A program made the translations under genes and the position numbers. The notes under the pieces are model-generated. The model saw only the letters and a program-made list of their open reading frames with translations, did not search any database and was not told the DNA's origin. Of a stretch of DNA of 64,000 nt, positions 41,640-52,983 are shown piece after piece. Source of the DNA: Boesenbergia rotunda (taxonomy: Eukaryota; Streptophyta; Magnoliopsida; Zingiberales; Zingiberaceae); the NCBI GenBank assembly GCA_024364735.1, contig JAGFNQ010000844.1, positions 900,349 through 964,348 on the forward strand, given 5' to 3'. Position 1 is the stretch's first letter. Each line of letters opens with the position of its first letter.

Positions 41640-42488
41640 TCATTTCATTCAACCCTGACGATTTAGAGGACGTTGAAGCCCCCCATGAAGATGCACTGGT
41701 AATCCTAGCTAGCATAGCTAATTATGAGGTTAAGCGCGTCTTTGTGGATACAGGTAGTTCTGTCAATCTTCTGTACAAGGCAGCTCTGGACCAGATGCAA
41801 ATCGATGAGGATGAGCTTCATTCGGTCTCCACCCCGTTCTTCGGCTTCACCGAATACAATGTACAGTCGATAGGGTAGATCTCCCTGTCTCTGTCGCTAG
41901 GGTATGACATGTTGGAGAGGACGAGGAGGACGCCCTTCATGACCGTGGATGCCCTGTCGTCCTACAACGCCATCCTGGGTCAACCAATACTCATCCTATT
42001 CCAGGCGGTGGTCTCAGTCTACCACCAAAAGATCAATTGGCTCCTGGTGGGTGAACAGGTAGTCAAGGGCAAAGGAGATCAATTGGCTTCCCGGCGATGC
42101 TACAGTGGGGATGACCAAGTTCAAAGGAGATCAATTGGCTTTTCGGCGATACTATAGGGGAACCCTACCATTCTTCAAAATTCTGAGAAAGGTTGCCAAG
42201 TTCGATTGGGATGACCAATGCAAGAAAGCTTTCATAGATTTGAAAGCATATCTTTCTGAACTCCCCATCTTGTATAAGCCGCTGGAGGAAGAAACATTAT
42301 TTGTCTACCTATCTGCAGCTCAGCAAGCCGTGTGTTCTGCGCTTATTCGGGAGGAGGGTACTACTCAGTATCCCATTTACTTCTTCGGGCATCTCCTGAA
42401 GGACGCAGAAACTCAGAATACTACCCTGGAGAAGCTGACTTATGCTTTAGCACTGATGGCCTATGCTCTTATCCCCCCTAAGATGTAA
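41640..42488 (+). pseudogene. Tat protease joined to RNase H, RT core missing (copy 2)
   Basis: Protease with a preserved VFVDTGSSVNLLY active site near 41740-41780, then a TAG at about 41876. The frame picks up again to LASRRCYSG near 42105. After a 12-base bridge a second copy of the preceding ~40 bases follows (42071-42110 against 42123-42160). The next homology is already the RT thumb/RNase H entry (FFKILRKVAKFDWDDQC, then TLEKLTYALALMAYAL). The RT palm and fingers, the rest of RNase H and integrase are gone. Confidence 0.8.
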
Positions 42489-44304
42489 GAACTTTTGTCC
42501 ATTTAACACTATACCCAAGCTCTAATGGAGATATAGTGGTTCTTGTCAATACGTTACAGTCGAACCTTGCAACGTGAACTCTTGCATATTTAGTACTCTA
42601 CACTCGAGTTCTAGAGATGTAGTGGTCATTATCAAGACGTTAAGTCAAGTCCTACAACGCATTCCTTCCAGAGAATATCCTAGCATTAGCGCAATAGTTT
42701 AATGGATTCATTCATTGAGCATTTGTCATAGTTTAATGCTGGCTGGCAACCTAACACAACCCTCCTCCATTATTCGAACTTGGGACCGGCCATGATTAGG
42801 CCATCATGGATGGAGTTTAATTCAAAATTAATATTTAAAAATTAATCCTAAATGTAATCAATCTTTATTTAAATAATTTTAATTAACTCAGTTATTTGAA
42901 ATTAAAACTTAATTATTCAATCTTAATTAATCCTAAATTAATTTAAATAATTTTTATTTAAATAATTTAATATAAAATTAATTAATATCTTTAATTTATT
43001 AAAGTAATCAATTGTAATTAAATTATTAATTTAAAATAATCTAAAATTTTGTATTAATTCAAATCCAAAACTAATTAATATTAATTTTAACTTAATCAAT
43101 CTTAACTTAACTCAATGAATCTAATTAATATTAAATCAAAATTATTTCAATTAATTAATTTTAACTTGATTAAATCCAAATTGATTGTAACTTAATCCAA
43201 GTTCAACTTAAATTCAAAATTAGTTAATAAATTTAATTTTTACTCAATTTTAATTCTATCATTAATACGTCAAACTCAACATCAAACTAATTCTATTTAA
43301 GATACATCATGTTAAAAATTATGCATCTCTTTAAAATTTAGAATGAGTGAGATGTTAGTAAAAATAAATGAAAAATAATTTTGAAAAGGTTTTTGGAAAC
43401 TTATAAATTTATTTCAAACCATTGATTGATGGAGTGCACTTATATATGACCAAAACTTATAGATCCTTTAGGTCAACCATGAACTTCTAGACCCCAAACA
43501 CATAGGTTTGTATTCCTTGTGGTCAACAAAGATATTTTAAAGAAATGTGAAGTTAAGGGAAGTATCAATTGAAGCCACATTTTGAAAAGAGGTTCAAAAA
43601 TAAAATAATTTTGAAAATTTTATCTTCAAAAAGTGTTTAAGAAATTTTATCTTCAATTTTTTTTTTGAAAATAGAGTTTCAACATAATTTCTTTACTTAA
43701 CAAAATTATTTTGAAAATATTCTTCAAAATCATGCTTAAAAATATTTTTGAAGCAAAAAAAAATGATTAGAAAACTTTATCTTCAAAAATTATTTTTCAA
43801 AATAAGCATATTTGGAATTATGTTTGAAAAAATATATTTTGAAAAACATTTTGAAGATGTGTTTCAACTTGGTCTTTGAAAATTACTATGGAAATACATA
43901 TTTTTAGAAAGAATGTTTTGAAAATCTTATTCTAAGTACGTAAAAGTGTTACTTGAAAACATTTTATCCAAAACATTTTTAGTACAAAATTTTAAAAAAT
44001 GCATTATCAAAAGTGTCAAGGGGGTTATTTGTTTTCCTTCTTTTTTTTTTTGAAAATTTTTATTATGGATGTTTGTTTGCTTGAAGCTATAAATTGCTTT
44101 CTAATTTATTTTGCTAGAACTGTGCATGTTTTGTTGTATGTTAAAGGGAAGGATAACGGGTTAAATAACTCAGATCAAATCTAAACACAAAAATAAAATA
44201 ACCATAATTAATATTTTATTCCTCTTAACATAAGCATGTTGTTTCTTTACTTTCCTTTTTTTTTCTAATTTTAATCCGGCTTACCATTACAAGAAAGATT
44301 ATTA
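42489..44304. other. AT-rich region, probably 3' untranslated part of a Sirevirus-like element
   Basis: 42500-42670 holds two diverged tandem copies of a ~90-bp segment (each with ATAGTGGT or GTAGTGGT, then AAGACGTTA or AATACGTTA). 42830-43300 is TTAATT-rich. 43580-44000 repeats TTTGAAAA, TATCTTCAAAA and ATTTTTGAAG words, similar in style to the sequence before the Sirevirus 3' LTR at 8150-8800. No gene is seen. It may belong to the element whose LTR follows at 44305. Confidence 0.4.
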
Positions 44305-44376
44305 TGCATTTAGTACCAATAATCAAACTCAGATTTTGATATATGATAAAATTTAAAGCTAGATTTTGTATGTTCT

Positions 44377-44630
44377 GCCCTCGGGCTATGGTGTAGCGGT
44401 ATGTTCTGCCCCCGGGCTTAACCCAAGCGTCTGCGGTTCGATCCCCTGCTATGGCGCATTTTGCAGGAATTTTTCCTCCAAATGGGGCGCGAACCCTGGG
44501 ACGCTGGACTTCTAAACTGCCCACCGCGAGCGCTTCCCGATTTACCCTGGTGACCAGTGGGAAACTTCCGTGGGGCCGAGCCGGTCACCCCAGGTTCAAT
44601 TTGTCTGCTACCTGGTTCATCGTTTTTTTT
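44377..44630 (+). mobile_element. tRNA-derived SINE (254 bp) with 16-bp target duplication
   Basis: Flanked by AGATTTTGTATGTTCT on both sides (44361-44376 and 44631-44646). The head has RNA polymerase III signals: box A in ATGGTGTAGCGGTATG and box B GGTTCGATCCC. The body includes TTTTCCTCCAAATGGGGCGC and CCCTGGTGACCAGTGGGAAA, and it ends in a run of T. It shares head, body and tail with 60157-60386. Confidence 0.9.
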
Positions 44631-45917
44631 AGATTTTGTATGTTCTAATTTGTTTACCAAGTATGTAGGTTAAAAAACTTAACAGATCTAGAAGACCAAA
44701 TACCAAGTTAAAGTTCAGTTAGGTCAGGAGGACTAGACAATTGGCAGTAAACCCAGATAGGTCAAAAAGGATCAGATATCTGGCAGAAAGTTCAGTTGGG
44801 TCAACAGGACTTGACAACTAACTGAACTCTAGATGAAGCATTTGACAAGGAGACTTGGTGAGTCGGGATATCAGACATCAAGTAAGTTTGCAAATGTAAG
44901 TTAGGTAAGCAACTAGAGGAGAGATATCCAGTGAGAATAAGTCTTAGTGGGACTATACGCATTGGTCCAACTTAGATCCAACTTGAAAATCTAAATTGAG
45001 ACCAAGACTAGATCTTGGTCATGGGTAGACATAATCTAATTCATAAATATGCATTTGTGTTAACTCTGTGTTGCAGGGGCATAGATCGATCATTGAATTA
45101 TGCAAGTATGTCCACCGACTTATCCGGATTTTGAGTTCAAGATCAAAAGTTATGGCCTATGAAAGATTGTTATGTTGAACCTACCTTAGTTGGAGGTGTC
45201 TCAAATAATTGTAGGTGGCTTAGTTGATTAGAGGGGCCTTGAAGCTTATAAGCGCACTAGATAAGCTACAAGAATGAGCTTCAACTCATTAGTGGCTCTT
45301 TAGATCCTTTAGAGGCATCCTGGGTGGTCTAGAAGCACCCTGGTGGTCTGGAGGCGCCCTGGGAGGTTTGGAGGCATCCTAGATTAGAAAACTTATCAAA
45401 ATGATAACGCACGATTATATCAAATCGAATAAGCTTCACTGGAGGCACCCCCAATACAATATAAAAGGATAATTCAACCAGAACTCAAGACATCACTTTT
45501 TTACAAGCTTCCAAGTTAATTATGCTATGTTGTCTTTGTGCAAGTGTTGTGTTGTGATTCTACTTTGCTAAACTAACGCTTAAACAAGCCTCTGTTGTAA
45601 GAACTACTACTACATTAAGCTACAAGCGTCGATAAAATTTAAGTGTTGTTTTCTTATTTATTATTACATAAAGAAAATGTAAGTTGTTACACTTCTTTTA
45701 TTATTGTAATCGTTATTTTTGTTCGAAGGTATTTTGGAAGAGATTTTAGTGGATTACCTAGAAGAAATGTCCCAAGGGGGTGTAGGTTATGGAGTAGTAG
45801 TCGTTGGGTTACTAACTAAGTAACCGATTGCGTACTATGTTCTTTTTTTGTATTATTCGATTTTCTTCCGCTGCATATGTGAGTTTTAAAAAAAAGATTT
45901 TAAACACATGTGATTCA

Positions 45918-45941
45918 CCCCCCCCCCCCCCCCCCCCCCCC
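45918..45941 (+). repeat. Poly-C run (24 bases)
   Basis: An expanded form of the C-run in the GATTCACCCCCC box near the LTR end. Length is probably unreliable. Confidence 0.8.
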
Positions 45942-46075
45942 GCGCATCAATCCTATTGTATATGACTTTAACCCTTTAACTCCTTTGGATTTGTCATCTT
46001 TGCCTATCTTTGAGTGTGTTAGTTTAGATGGCACAAGAAAAGCTAAGTTTGTGAGGCAAATGCATGAGAATGTTT

Positions 46076-47018
46076 TGTTAGGATCAATGGCTCAGCTAGA
46101 GGGGGGGTGAATAACTTTTTCGATTCTTCCTACAACGTTAGCACAAACGGAAGCTTAACAATTTAAATAACAATGCTAACACAATACCGTTTTACGTGGT
46201 TCGGAGATTCCTTGCTCCTACTCCACGGCATGTCCTTGAGATGGACGATCCCTTAATCCTTCGGTGGATCAGGCCCCGGCAATCTCCGGCTAACTCTTTC
46301 TCCTTCTCGGTGGAGAACAACCTCTCACAATCTTTCTTCCTCCTTACAAGATGAATCTAGAGTTTGAGGAGGAAGATGAACACAAAAGAGAAGATCTTAC
46401 AATGAAGAGCTAATCTTCTCTTAGCCTTAAGTTGCTGCTTAAATAGTAGAGAGGACTGTTTAAACAAACAATCCAGCTCGCCACCAGTCGACTGCCCCAA
46501 GGGCAGTCGACTGGTCCTAGCCAACTCGATAACCAACGGCTAGCCTAACGGCTAGTTTTTCAAGTTGATCAGTCGACTAGTCCAAGACCAGTCGATTGAT
46601 CTTTCTGTGAGGTTTGGCAGTCGACTGCCCCAATCGCAGTTGGCTGCCCCGAGTACATTTCCACTCTCACTCACTCCGAAGATCACCCTTCGCGTATGCC
46701 TTGAAGTCCACTCTCTTGGCTTGCCCCTTGAAGTTCTCTTCCACTGGCTGTCGTCCCTCGGATGCGCACACAAGCCCTCGGCTTGCCTCCATGCCACCCT
46801 TCACGTATGCTCTTGAAGTCTACTTCCCCCGGCTTGCCCTTGGAGTCCTCTTCCTCCAGCTCTCGTCCCTCGGGTGTGTACTCTATGTGTGATTCACCAA
46901 GTCCTGCAAGACTCAAGCACACATATCAAACTAACATAACAACCTAACTTAATCATATCAACTCATACACATCAAAACCATGATCCATTTGATCATACTT
47001 GGGTTGATTGCCCCAACA
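46076..47018 (-). mobile_element. Solo LTR (943 bp), Sirevirus-like, reverse orientation
   Basis: Read on the minus strand it starts TGTTGGGGCAATCAACCC and ends with ATTCACCCCCCCTCTAGC, then ATTGATCCTAACA. It is flanked by TGTTT (46071-46075) and TGTTC (47019-47023), a 5-bp duplication with one mismatch; the chromovirus frame agrees with the TGTTC form. It contains inverted-repeat motifs at 46490-46650, for example CCAGTCGACTGCCC-CAA-GGGCAGTCGACTGG, a perfect hairpin of 14-bp arms. Apparent ORFs inside are not genes. Confidence 0.8.
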
Positions 47019-47264
47019 TGTTCGGTTGTAAATTGAAAGGAGAACCAAACAATATGTATACACAAGCCAACAAGGGACGAAAGGGAGTGATCTTTGAACC
47101 TAGAGATTGGGTTTGGGTTCATATAAGAAAAGATAGATCCCCTGCTAAATAGCGTACTAAGTTGCATCCACGAGGAGATGGACTATTTCAAGTCATTGCT
47201 CGAATCAATGATAACACATACAAGCTTGGCATACCTAGTGAGTATAATGTAAGTGCTACATTTA

Positions 47265-47797
47265 GGCTGCGTTTGGTAGGGTGTAATCCACCCTGTAATG
47301 TAATCGAGATTACATTACAAGTTGGATTCCTTTGTTTGGAATCACTTTAAGATTGTAATGTATGTAATCTCGATTACAAAAGAGGTTGATGATTTGTAAT
47401 CTGAATTACAAACCAAAACCTCCGTAATTTGAATTACATTACAGCTTGTAAAGTCGTCGGTCGGGCGGCGACAGTCGTCGGTCGGGCGGTGACAGTCGTT
47501 GGTCGCCGCCGGCCGGCCGCCGGCGACCGCCGCCGCCGCAGGCCGACGGCGGTCACTGGCGTTCGCCGGCCGGTCAATGGTCACCGGTCGCCCGGCGACG
47601 GTCGTCGGTCGTCAATCTTGATTACATTACAGGATGGATTGTCCCTCACCAAACAAAAGAATTCAACTTGTAATGGTTATCAAAGATTACATACAACTCA
47701 TTACCAAACATAACAATGTAATCAAGATTACATTACATTACATTACAAACTTGATTACATTACAGACCGGATTACATTACCCCTACCAAACGTAGCC
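47265..47797. mobile_element. Tourist-like (PIF/Harbinger) MITE, 533 bp
   Basis: Terminal inverted repeats GGCTGCGTTTGGTAGGG and CCCTACCAAACGTAGCC (one mismatch) are flanked by TTA (47262-47264, 47798-47800), the 3-bp duplication of PIF/Harbinger elements. Subterminal parts are rich in inverted copies of TGTAATC/GATTACA. The centre (47450-47622) is an extremely GC-rich block of GTCGTCGGTCGGGCGG-type repeats, unlike the AT-rich ends. Confidence 0.85.
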
Positions 47798-48094
47798 TTA
47801 ATGTTTCTAATCTTTGAGAAGAAGGGGAATGATGGAGTTAAAGATGGAGTCAAAGATGGAGATCAAGTTAAGGTTATGAAAGAAAAGGAGCATCCCACTC
47901 TAAATGTTGACAATCCATTATGCATCAATGGAAGCTCAATTACAAGGGTTAAGACTAAAAAGATGAAGAAAACACTTAATATGCTAATTGAAGATGTGAA
48001 GGTCAAAGTTACAATTGAAGAAGATTTGACCAAGAGTAAGTTATGTGACTTAGTCAACCTAATTCAAGCCTTAGAAGAACTTAATAGTCACTAA

Positions 48095-50635
48095 GTTTCA
48101 TGTTTATGAAGTAGGGAATATTTGATATGTATGCTCAATTTCTATCATTATTTGGATTGTAATGGTGACATAAGTTCAAAATGGCCAATTGGGCTATATA
48201 GGCCTTTACTAAATATATTTCCTTTTGACCTTTTAAGATTTTTAAGTTATCCTACTATAAATAAAGGGGGTGGTGGCTACACATATATCTTTTGACTTGT
48301 TTCAATCTCTGAAATAGGAAATTATGAAAACGAAGCATAAAGAAATGTTATCATGAAATATATGCATGCAAAGTAGGACAAAAGATGCATCAAAACATAC
48401 AAAAATCATATATAAAATATGCACATCAACCGCCAAGTAGCTAGAGGATAGGAGGAGTTTTTTCTCGAAGGCATGTGTCTGTCAGAAATTGATTGTTATC
48501 CTATTATAGTAAATTTGTCACCCTCTAGCTAACTAAACACCCCATAGGAACAAAATCAAGAATAAGGATCTGCCCCTGTATGCAACAATTGATGGTTGAT
48601 AGATTTGATGAATTTAAAAGATAAATGAGACATAGTTGAGAGGCTCCTCCTCAGGAGAAGTATCTATTTTAGATGGCATTCACCATTACGACATATTAAT
48701 CCTCATCAAAGAGTTCTTGGGTAAGCTCTATTTTTAGTGAACTTTTTAATTTTTATTATCATTACTATTATAAATTTCAATATTATTATTTCACTAATTT
48801 TCTAAAGATGTTATTTGTGTGACCGCAAAGTAGCTCGACATGATAGAACATTGGCCGTTTGGTTGAGACAATTATTACAAACTCAAACTATATATAAAGC
48901 ATATAATTAAGCTAATGGACAAGTGTGTGACTATTAACGAATGTGAAGACTACTCAAATAATTGTGTTACGATCTAATAAGCAAAGATATAAAACGTCAC
49001 TAGAAAATGAGCTAGTACGTGTTTTAAGTTTGAAGAGAGATAGAGGAGGCAGCATACGCTAGCTTATGCCATGATAATTGGTACATTGTCTCTTGTCTCC
49101 AATAATAGCACAAGAGGTGATGATGATGATGTACTTCAATAGCATCATACACACATATAAATGGAATGTCTTGTTGGGTATCTAATATTTTTCATGTAAA
49201 TGGTCGTTGTGCTAAGGCCAATGTGTCTCAGAATTTATCTGGTCATATTTTGTCATTGGATCACTGAGCGGTACCATCTTTGCTCTAATTTATGAAATCG
49301 TCAATCAAGATGCATGCCCACATGTATGAATTTCAACATTGATCTTTTTGGTCTAAGCCTGCGCAAGCCATCTAAGGAACTCATGTAGGTTTTGCTAAAG
49401 TTTAAATTTTTGTTACGAACAAGAGAATATGTTCATGGCCGAACAAAATGCATCATAACTTAATTCTCTACGAAACTTGGATGACCACTACAAGAAAGAA
49501 CAATGAGCTTGAAGGTCTGTTTTTCACTAATTCTTATATTAATCTTTAATCAACTGAAGCAAATAAAAAGACATTATTGAGGATTCTTCTTAGTTTGATC
49601 TGATTGATCATTATCCACCAAATTAGACTATGAAAATATGTACGAAGTAAATATTCAAATAGAGCCAGCGATCGTCCTAAATATGCTCAGACAAATACAG
49701 TAATAATATTCCTTCACATCTCTCCTTGCAAAACGACAACATACAAATAATTGGGGTCTCTCTTATTTCCGTAGGACATGTGAGTACAACGAAAGTTCTT
49801 CTTTCCTGGACAACCACACCAAAGGATAACCATATATATACAAACAAATAACAGTGAATCAACCCTATCTAGTTAGCCGCATCATTTGAAGCTCCAAAAT
49901 TTTCTACCTATCATCCAAATAAATCGAATAGATTCGTTAATTTATTAAAATTAAATTTTCATATATTGCCCTGAGAAAAAAGTGTACACTAAGTTCATTA
50001 TGTGACAAAGATAAAACTGTCATTTTGATAAATCACAGAGGATTTGATCCTGCAATAATAATAATACATAAGGATGAGATAATTGACCAAACATCCACAC
50101 ATGTTGAAAATCTATATATCCTCAGACATATTTATAATAACAGTAAAGGGATACACATGCCTAGCTAGGATTAGCAAACGGGATACACATCCCATCCCAT
50201 GATTAATTTCTCACACCTTTTGAGACGAGCATTCAACGATCAAATCCAAAGTTCATCTTCCAACAGCAACAGCAGCAGTGGGACTTTATTTTAATCCCTA
50301 GAGTAATTATGGACTTTGGATGGAGTCACATGCACTTAATTACTTACTGTTAATTTTCTCTTTATTAACAGTGAGGGAGAGGGAGAAGAGTATGGAGATT
50401 ATAGGGCTTGTTTGGCTTGCCTTCCACATGCAATTAATCATGGGGACCAGAGACACATGAGAAGAGAAGCTTATAGCTTGTCTTTTGAGCAAAAGCCTGC
50501 TCTCCCCCATCATACGAGTGTCCGTTTCATCCCCCCTTTCTTCTACTCATCACTGAGGGTTTTGATCCTTGCATGTGATCCAAAATGCAAGACTCACTGA
50601 GATAGTTGCTGGTAGATCTATCGAAATTGATCCGG
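48095..50635. other. Unassigned non-coding region
   Basis: About 2.5 kb, moderately AT-rich, with no convincing ORF, LTR pair or RNA gene. The first ~385 bp may be decayed chromovirus LTR. CACTACAAGAAAG at 49486 resembles a CACTA terminus, but no partner end is visible. Confidence 0.4.
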
Positions 50636-51585
50636 GCATATGATTTTTAGAAGGATTGAGGGCTCGGTCGGGTCCGATTGCCGATCTGAACCGGCAGTTA
50701 ATAGGTCCGATTAAAGGTCACCCCGGGGTCGGGGCCCTTGGGGTCGATCATCCAAGGTTGGGGCCACCGAGGTTAGTCGTTCGAGGTCGGGACTCTTGAG
50801 GTCATCCGTCCGAAGTCAAGACCTTCAAGGTCGGACGCCCAGGGTCGGGACCCTCGAGGTCATCCGTCCGAGGTCAAGACCTTCAAGGTCGGACGCCCGA
50901 GGTCGGGACCCTCGAGGTCATCCATCCGGGGACAAGACCTTCAAGGTCGGACACCCGAGGTCGGGACTCTCGAGGTCACCCATCCGGGGTCAAGACCTTC
51001 AAGGTCGGACGCCCGGGGTCGGGATCATCGAGGTCAGTCGTCCGAGGTCAGGTACTCATGATCATACGGAGACGATCGAATAATTGTGAGTCTTTCCTAT
51101 CGCATGAGCTCTTCTTATCCGATACTCAAGAGATAATCCCCTCTGACATGATCATTACCTGACAAAGCCGCCAATAATAAAAGGGGAACAGAAGAGACAT
51201 ATTAGGCAATGTGTCAGGCGTTTATGAGGGTCAGGCGGCTATGGCAGTTTCACAGCATTAAATGTGGCCGTCAATATCACCATCTGTCAACTGATCATCC
51301 CTTAATGAGATTTGCCAGTCCTGACATAGCAGAGAGTTGCCTCTCTCCTATATAAACCCCCCCTGGGGCTTCAAAGAAAGGATCGCTGCCATTTTGCAAC
51401 CACTCCACCATATTGAGAGCCCAACTTCGGTCCGACCTCCCAAACTATAGCAGACCGGGTCGACTTGGTTAGACCGAGTCATCCGAGAGAGAACCGATCT
51501 TCGCTTGTCGACAGGATCAGAAATGAAATTGAATTATTGCGCCGACGAACATCATAGGCCGAGCTGCCTCTCCCCGAACATATTA
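50636..51585 (+). mobile_element. Tat-like Gypsy LTR fragment or solo LTR
   Basis: A promoter-like order typical of an LTR: a repeat-rich upstream part, a TATA box at 51349-51356, then a leader-like stretch with no ORF. At about 50780-51050 there are four to five copies of a ~57-bp unit with TCAAGACCTTCAAGGTCGGA and GAGGTCGGGACCCTCGAGGT, full of short palindromes (AAGACCTTCAAGGTC; GGGACCCTCGAGGTC). Style matches the CCGAGGTC repeats in Tat copy 2's LTR. Borders are uncertain and no target duplication was found. Confidence 0.55.
51349..51356 (+). promoter_or_regulatory. TATA box in the Tat-like LTR
   Basis: TATATAAA preceded by CTCTCTCC and followed by a CCCCC-rich stretch, in a typical LTR promoter place. 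Confidence 0.55.
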
Positions 51586-52122
51586 ACAATATTCGTTAAT
51601 TGTGATCCAATATAAATCAATGATCGAACTATAAAATTCTCAATGTGAAACTAAACTCTCACGCACAATGAAATCGATCTCCTTTCCTTTCATTTCTTTT
51701 CCATTCATTTTTTTTTCCATTGCCAAATACTACAATTTATCACAAAGATGCATGTAGTATGAATTGGTAGACCAAAATACTATTGTGATAAAAGACGATT
51801 CATTCGTCCCAGCGTCCTCGCTAATTCGTTCTAAGGTCAACACGGAAGAGATAAATTATGGAGGCTACTAGTCCAGATGCTATGGCTACTGTGTAGAGGA
51901 CGAGCACAATGACTTTATCAGATTTTGATCCTCAGACCTCAAGATGAAAACACTCACGTATTAATCATCAGTCCATCCCGTGAAAACTTAAACTTTGACA
52001 CTATGATGTTAAGGCCTTATAGCTATAAGCTATGGCACGAGGAGTGGAGTTGGTTCCGTGATTCATATTTAACAGACGGGTTATCCATCATAAGTGTCCT
52101 TATAATGGATAGGACACAAGGT
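51586..52122. other. Intergenic, nothing recognised
   Basis: About 540 bases with T-rich stretches (51680-51720), no ORF of note and no repeat boundary seen. Confidence 0.4.
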
Positions 52123-52130
52123 GAGATAAC

Positions 52131-52176
52131 CAGGGGCGGAGCCACCCTTGGGCTAGGGTGGGCTCCAGCCCCACCC

Positions 52177-52215
<39 letters not shown>

Positions 52216-52217
52216 TA

Positions 52218-52252
<35 letters not shown>

Positions 52253-52975
52253 TATACACTCAACCCAATTTTCAATTATAAAATTTAATTAACTCAAAAT
52301 CTAATTAAACCAAAGTAACATACAAATTTTCATTAAATAAAAAATTTATTTTTTACCTATTACTCTCCCCCACCCCATGTATCTTTCTTCTGTCGCCTTT
52401 CTTCTGTCTTGTCATAGACGATAACAAATCCTTTGTCCCGAGATTTTCTCTGTCCCTGTGTCCCAACTTGCTAGCGATGACCGGCGAGTCATCCGATCGT
52501 CGATCGGACACCACTGGCGGCCTCCGGCCGCTGCCCTGAACAAAACTATACCCTAGGGGGTACGGTGAACCCGTCGGGGATTGTCGCAATTGCGATCTCG
52601 CCGGATTCACCGTCAAATCCAGCGAGATCGCAATTGCGACAATCTCGACCGATTCACTGTTCTCCCAGGATATTGTTTGATTCGGGACAACGATCGAAGA
52701 CTAATGATGGTGTCCGATTGGTGATCGGAGGATTCGTCGGCCATCGCCGACAAGTTGGAACACGGGGACAGAGAGAATCTCGGGACAGAGGATCTCGTTT
52801 GGTCACAGACTCACAACCACAAGTAAAATAGGATTTTAATTTTGATTATTTTATCATTTTTTTTCATTGGATTAGAGCAAATCTATTTATATTTGTGATA
52901 AATTTCTTAGAACGATTTGTATTTGAGATAAATCATAGTAGCCCCATGTAATTTAAAAGTCTAGCTACGCCTCTA
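52131..52975. mobile_element. hAT-type foldback MITE (845 bp)
   Basis: Ends CAGGGGCGGAGCCA and, inverted, TAGAGGCGTAGCTA are imperfect hAT-like terminal repeats. They are flanked by 8-bp duplications GAGATAAC (52123-52130) and GTGATAAC (52976-52983), one mismatch. A (TA)n/(A)n tract lies at 52180-52257. The interior is a large inverted repeat with arms about 52430-52605 and 52615-52790, centred near 52610; matching blocks include GATTGTCGCAATTGCGATCT against its complement. No transposase is coded. Confidence 0.75.
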
Positions 52976-52983
52976 GTGATAAC

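Larger units (their letters stand above)
37149..42488 (+). mobile_element. Tat-lineage Gypsy element, copy 2 (decayed)
   Basis: Order: 5' LTR (about 37149-37895), primer site, gag pieces, a nested solo LTR (39134-41340), gag tail, protease, then RNase H directly after protease without the RT core. No 3' LTR is seen; homology stops near 42485. It is related to copy 1 in gag and protease, but its LTR upstream part is different, so it is another Tat family. Confidence 0.85.
44305..45956 (+). mobile_element. Diverged Sirevirus-like LTR with a nested SINE
   Basis: It aligns in order with the young Sirevirus LTR: AATCAAACTCAGATTTTGAT and ATATGATAAA at the start, TTGACAACTAACTGAA in the middle, and at the end ATGTGATTCACCCCC followed by GCGCATCAATCCTA. 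It is strongly diverged, so a separate old family. A degenerate GGAGGCGCCCTGG repeat (45300-45370) sits where the young LTR has its GGGCGCCC palindromes. It follows directly on chromovirus integrase sequence at its right side, so it inserted there. Borders are approximate. Confidence 0.65.
45957..48094 (+). pseudogene. Chromovirus (Tekay/Del-like) integrase 3' end, twice interrupted
   Basis: Three pieces of one pol: 45957-46075 (VYDFNPLTPLDLSSLP, FVRQMHENV), 47019-47264 (YTQANKGRKGVIFEPRDWVW, LHPRGDGLFQVIARINDNTY, YNVSATF) and 47801-48094 (a charged tail with ITRVKTKKMKKTLNMLIED). This is the C-terminal integrase of the Tekay/Del clade, including its RINDNAYKL-like block and C-terminal extension. 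A stop and a frameshift lie just after the first junction, and another stop follows KDRSPAK. Gaps are a solo LTR and a MITE. The left part of the element was displaced by the Sirevirus-like LTR. 48095-48480 could be its LTR (TATAAATAAAGGGGG near 48255). Confidence 0.8.

Noticed and set aside
44390..44452. A tRNA gene at the head of the 44377 repeat
   Set aside because: Box A and B are present, but the head does not fold as a full tRNA and the 16-bp target duplication shows it is a SINE.
49486..49498. CACTACAAGAAAG, resembling a CACTA transposon end
   Set aside because: No inverted partner or 3-bp duplication could be found nearby, so a single short match is not enough.
50391..50600. A possible small-RNA precursor or short gene around 50412-50600
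   Set aside because: I found no match to conserved plant microRNA sequences I know and no clear long hairpin.
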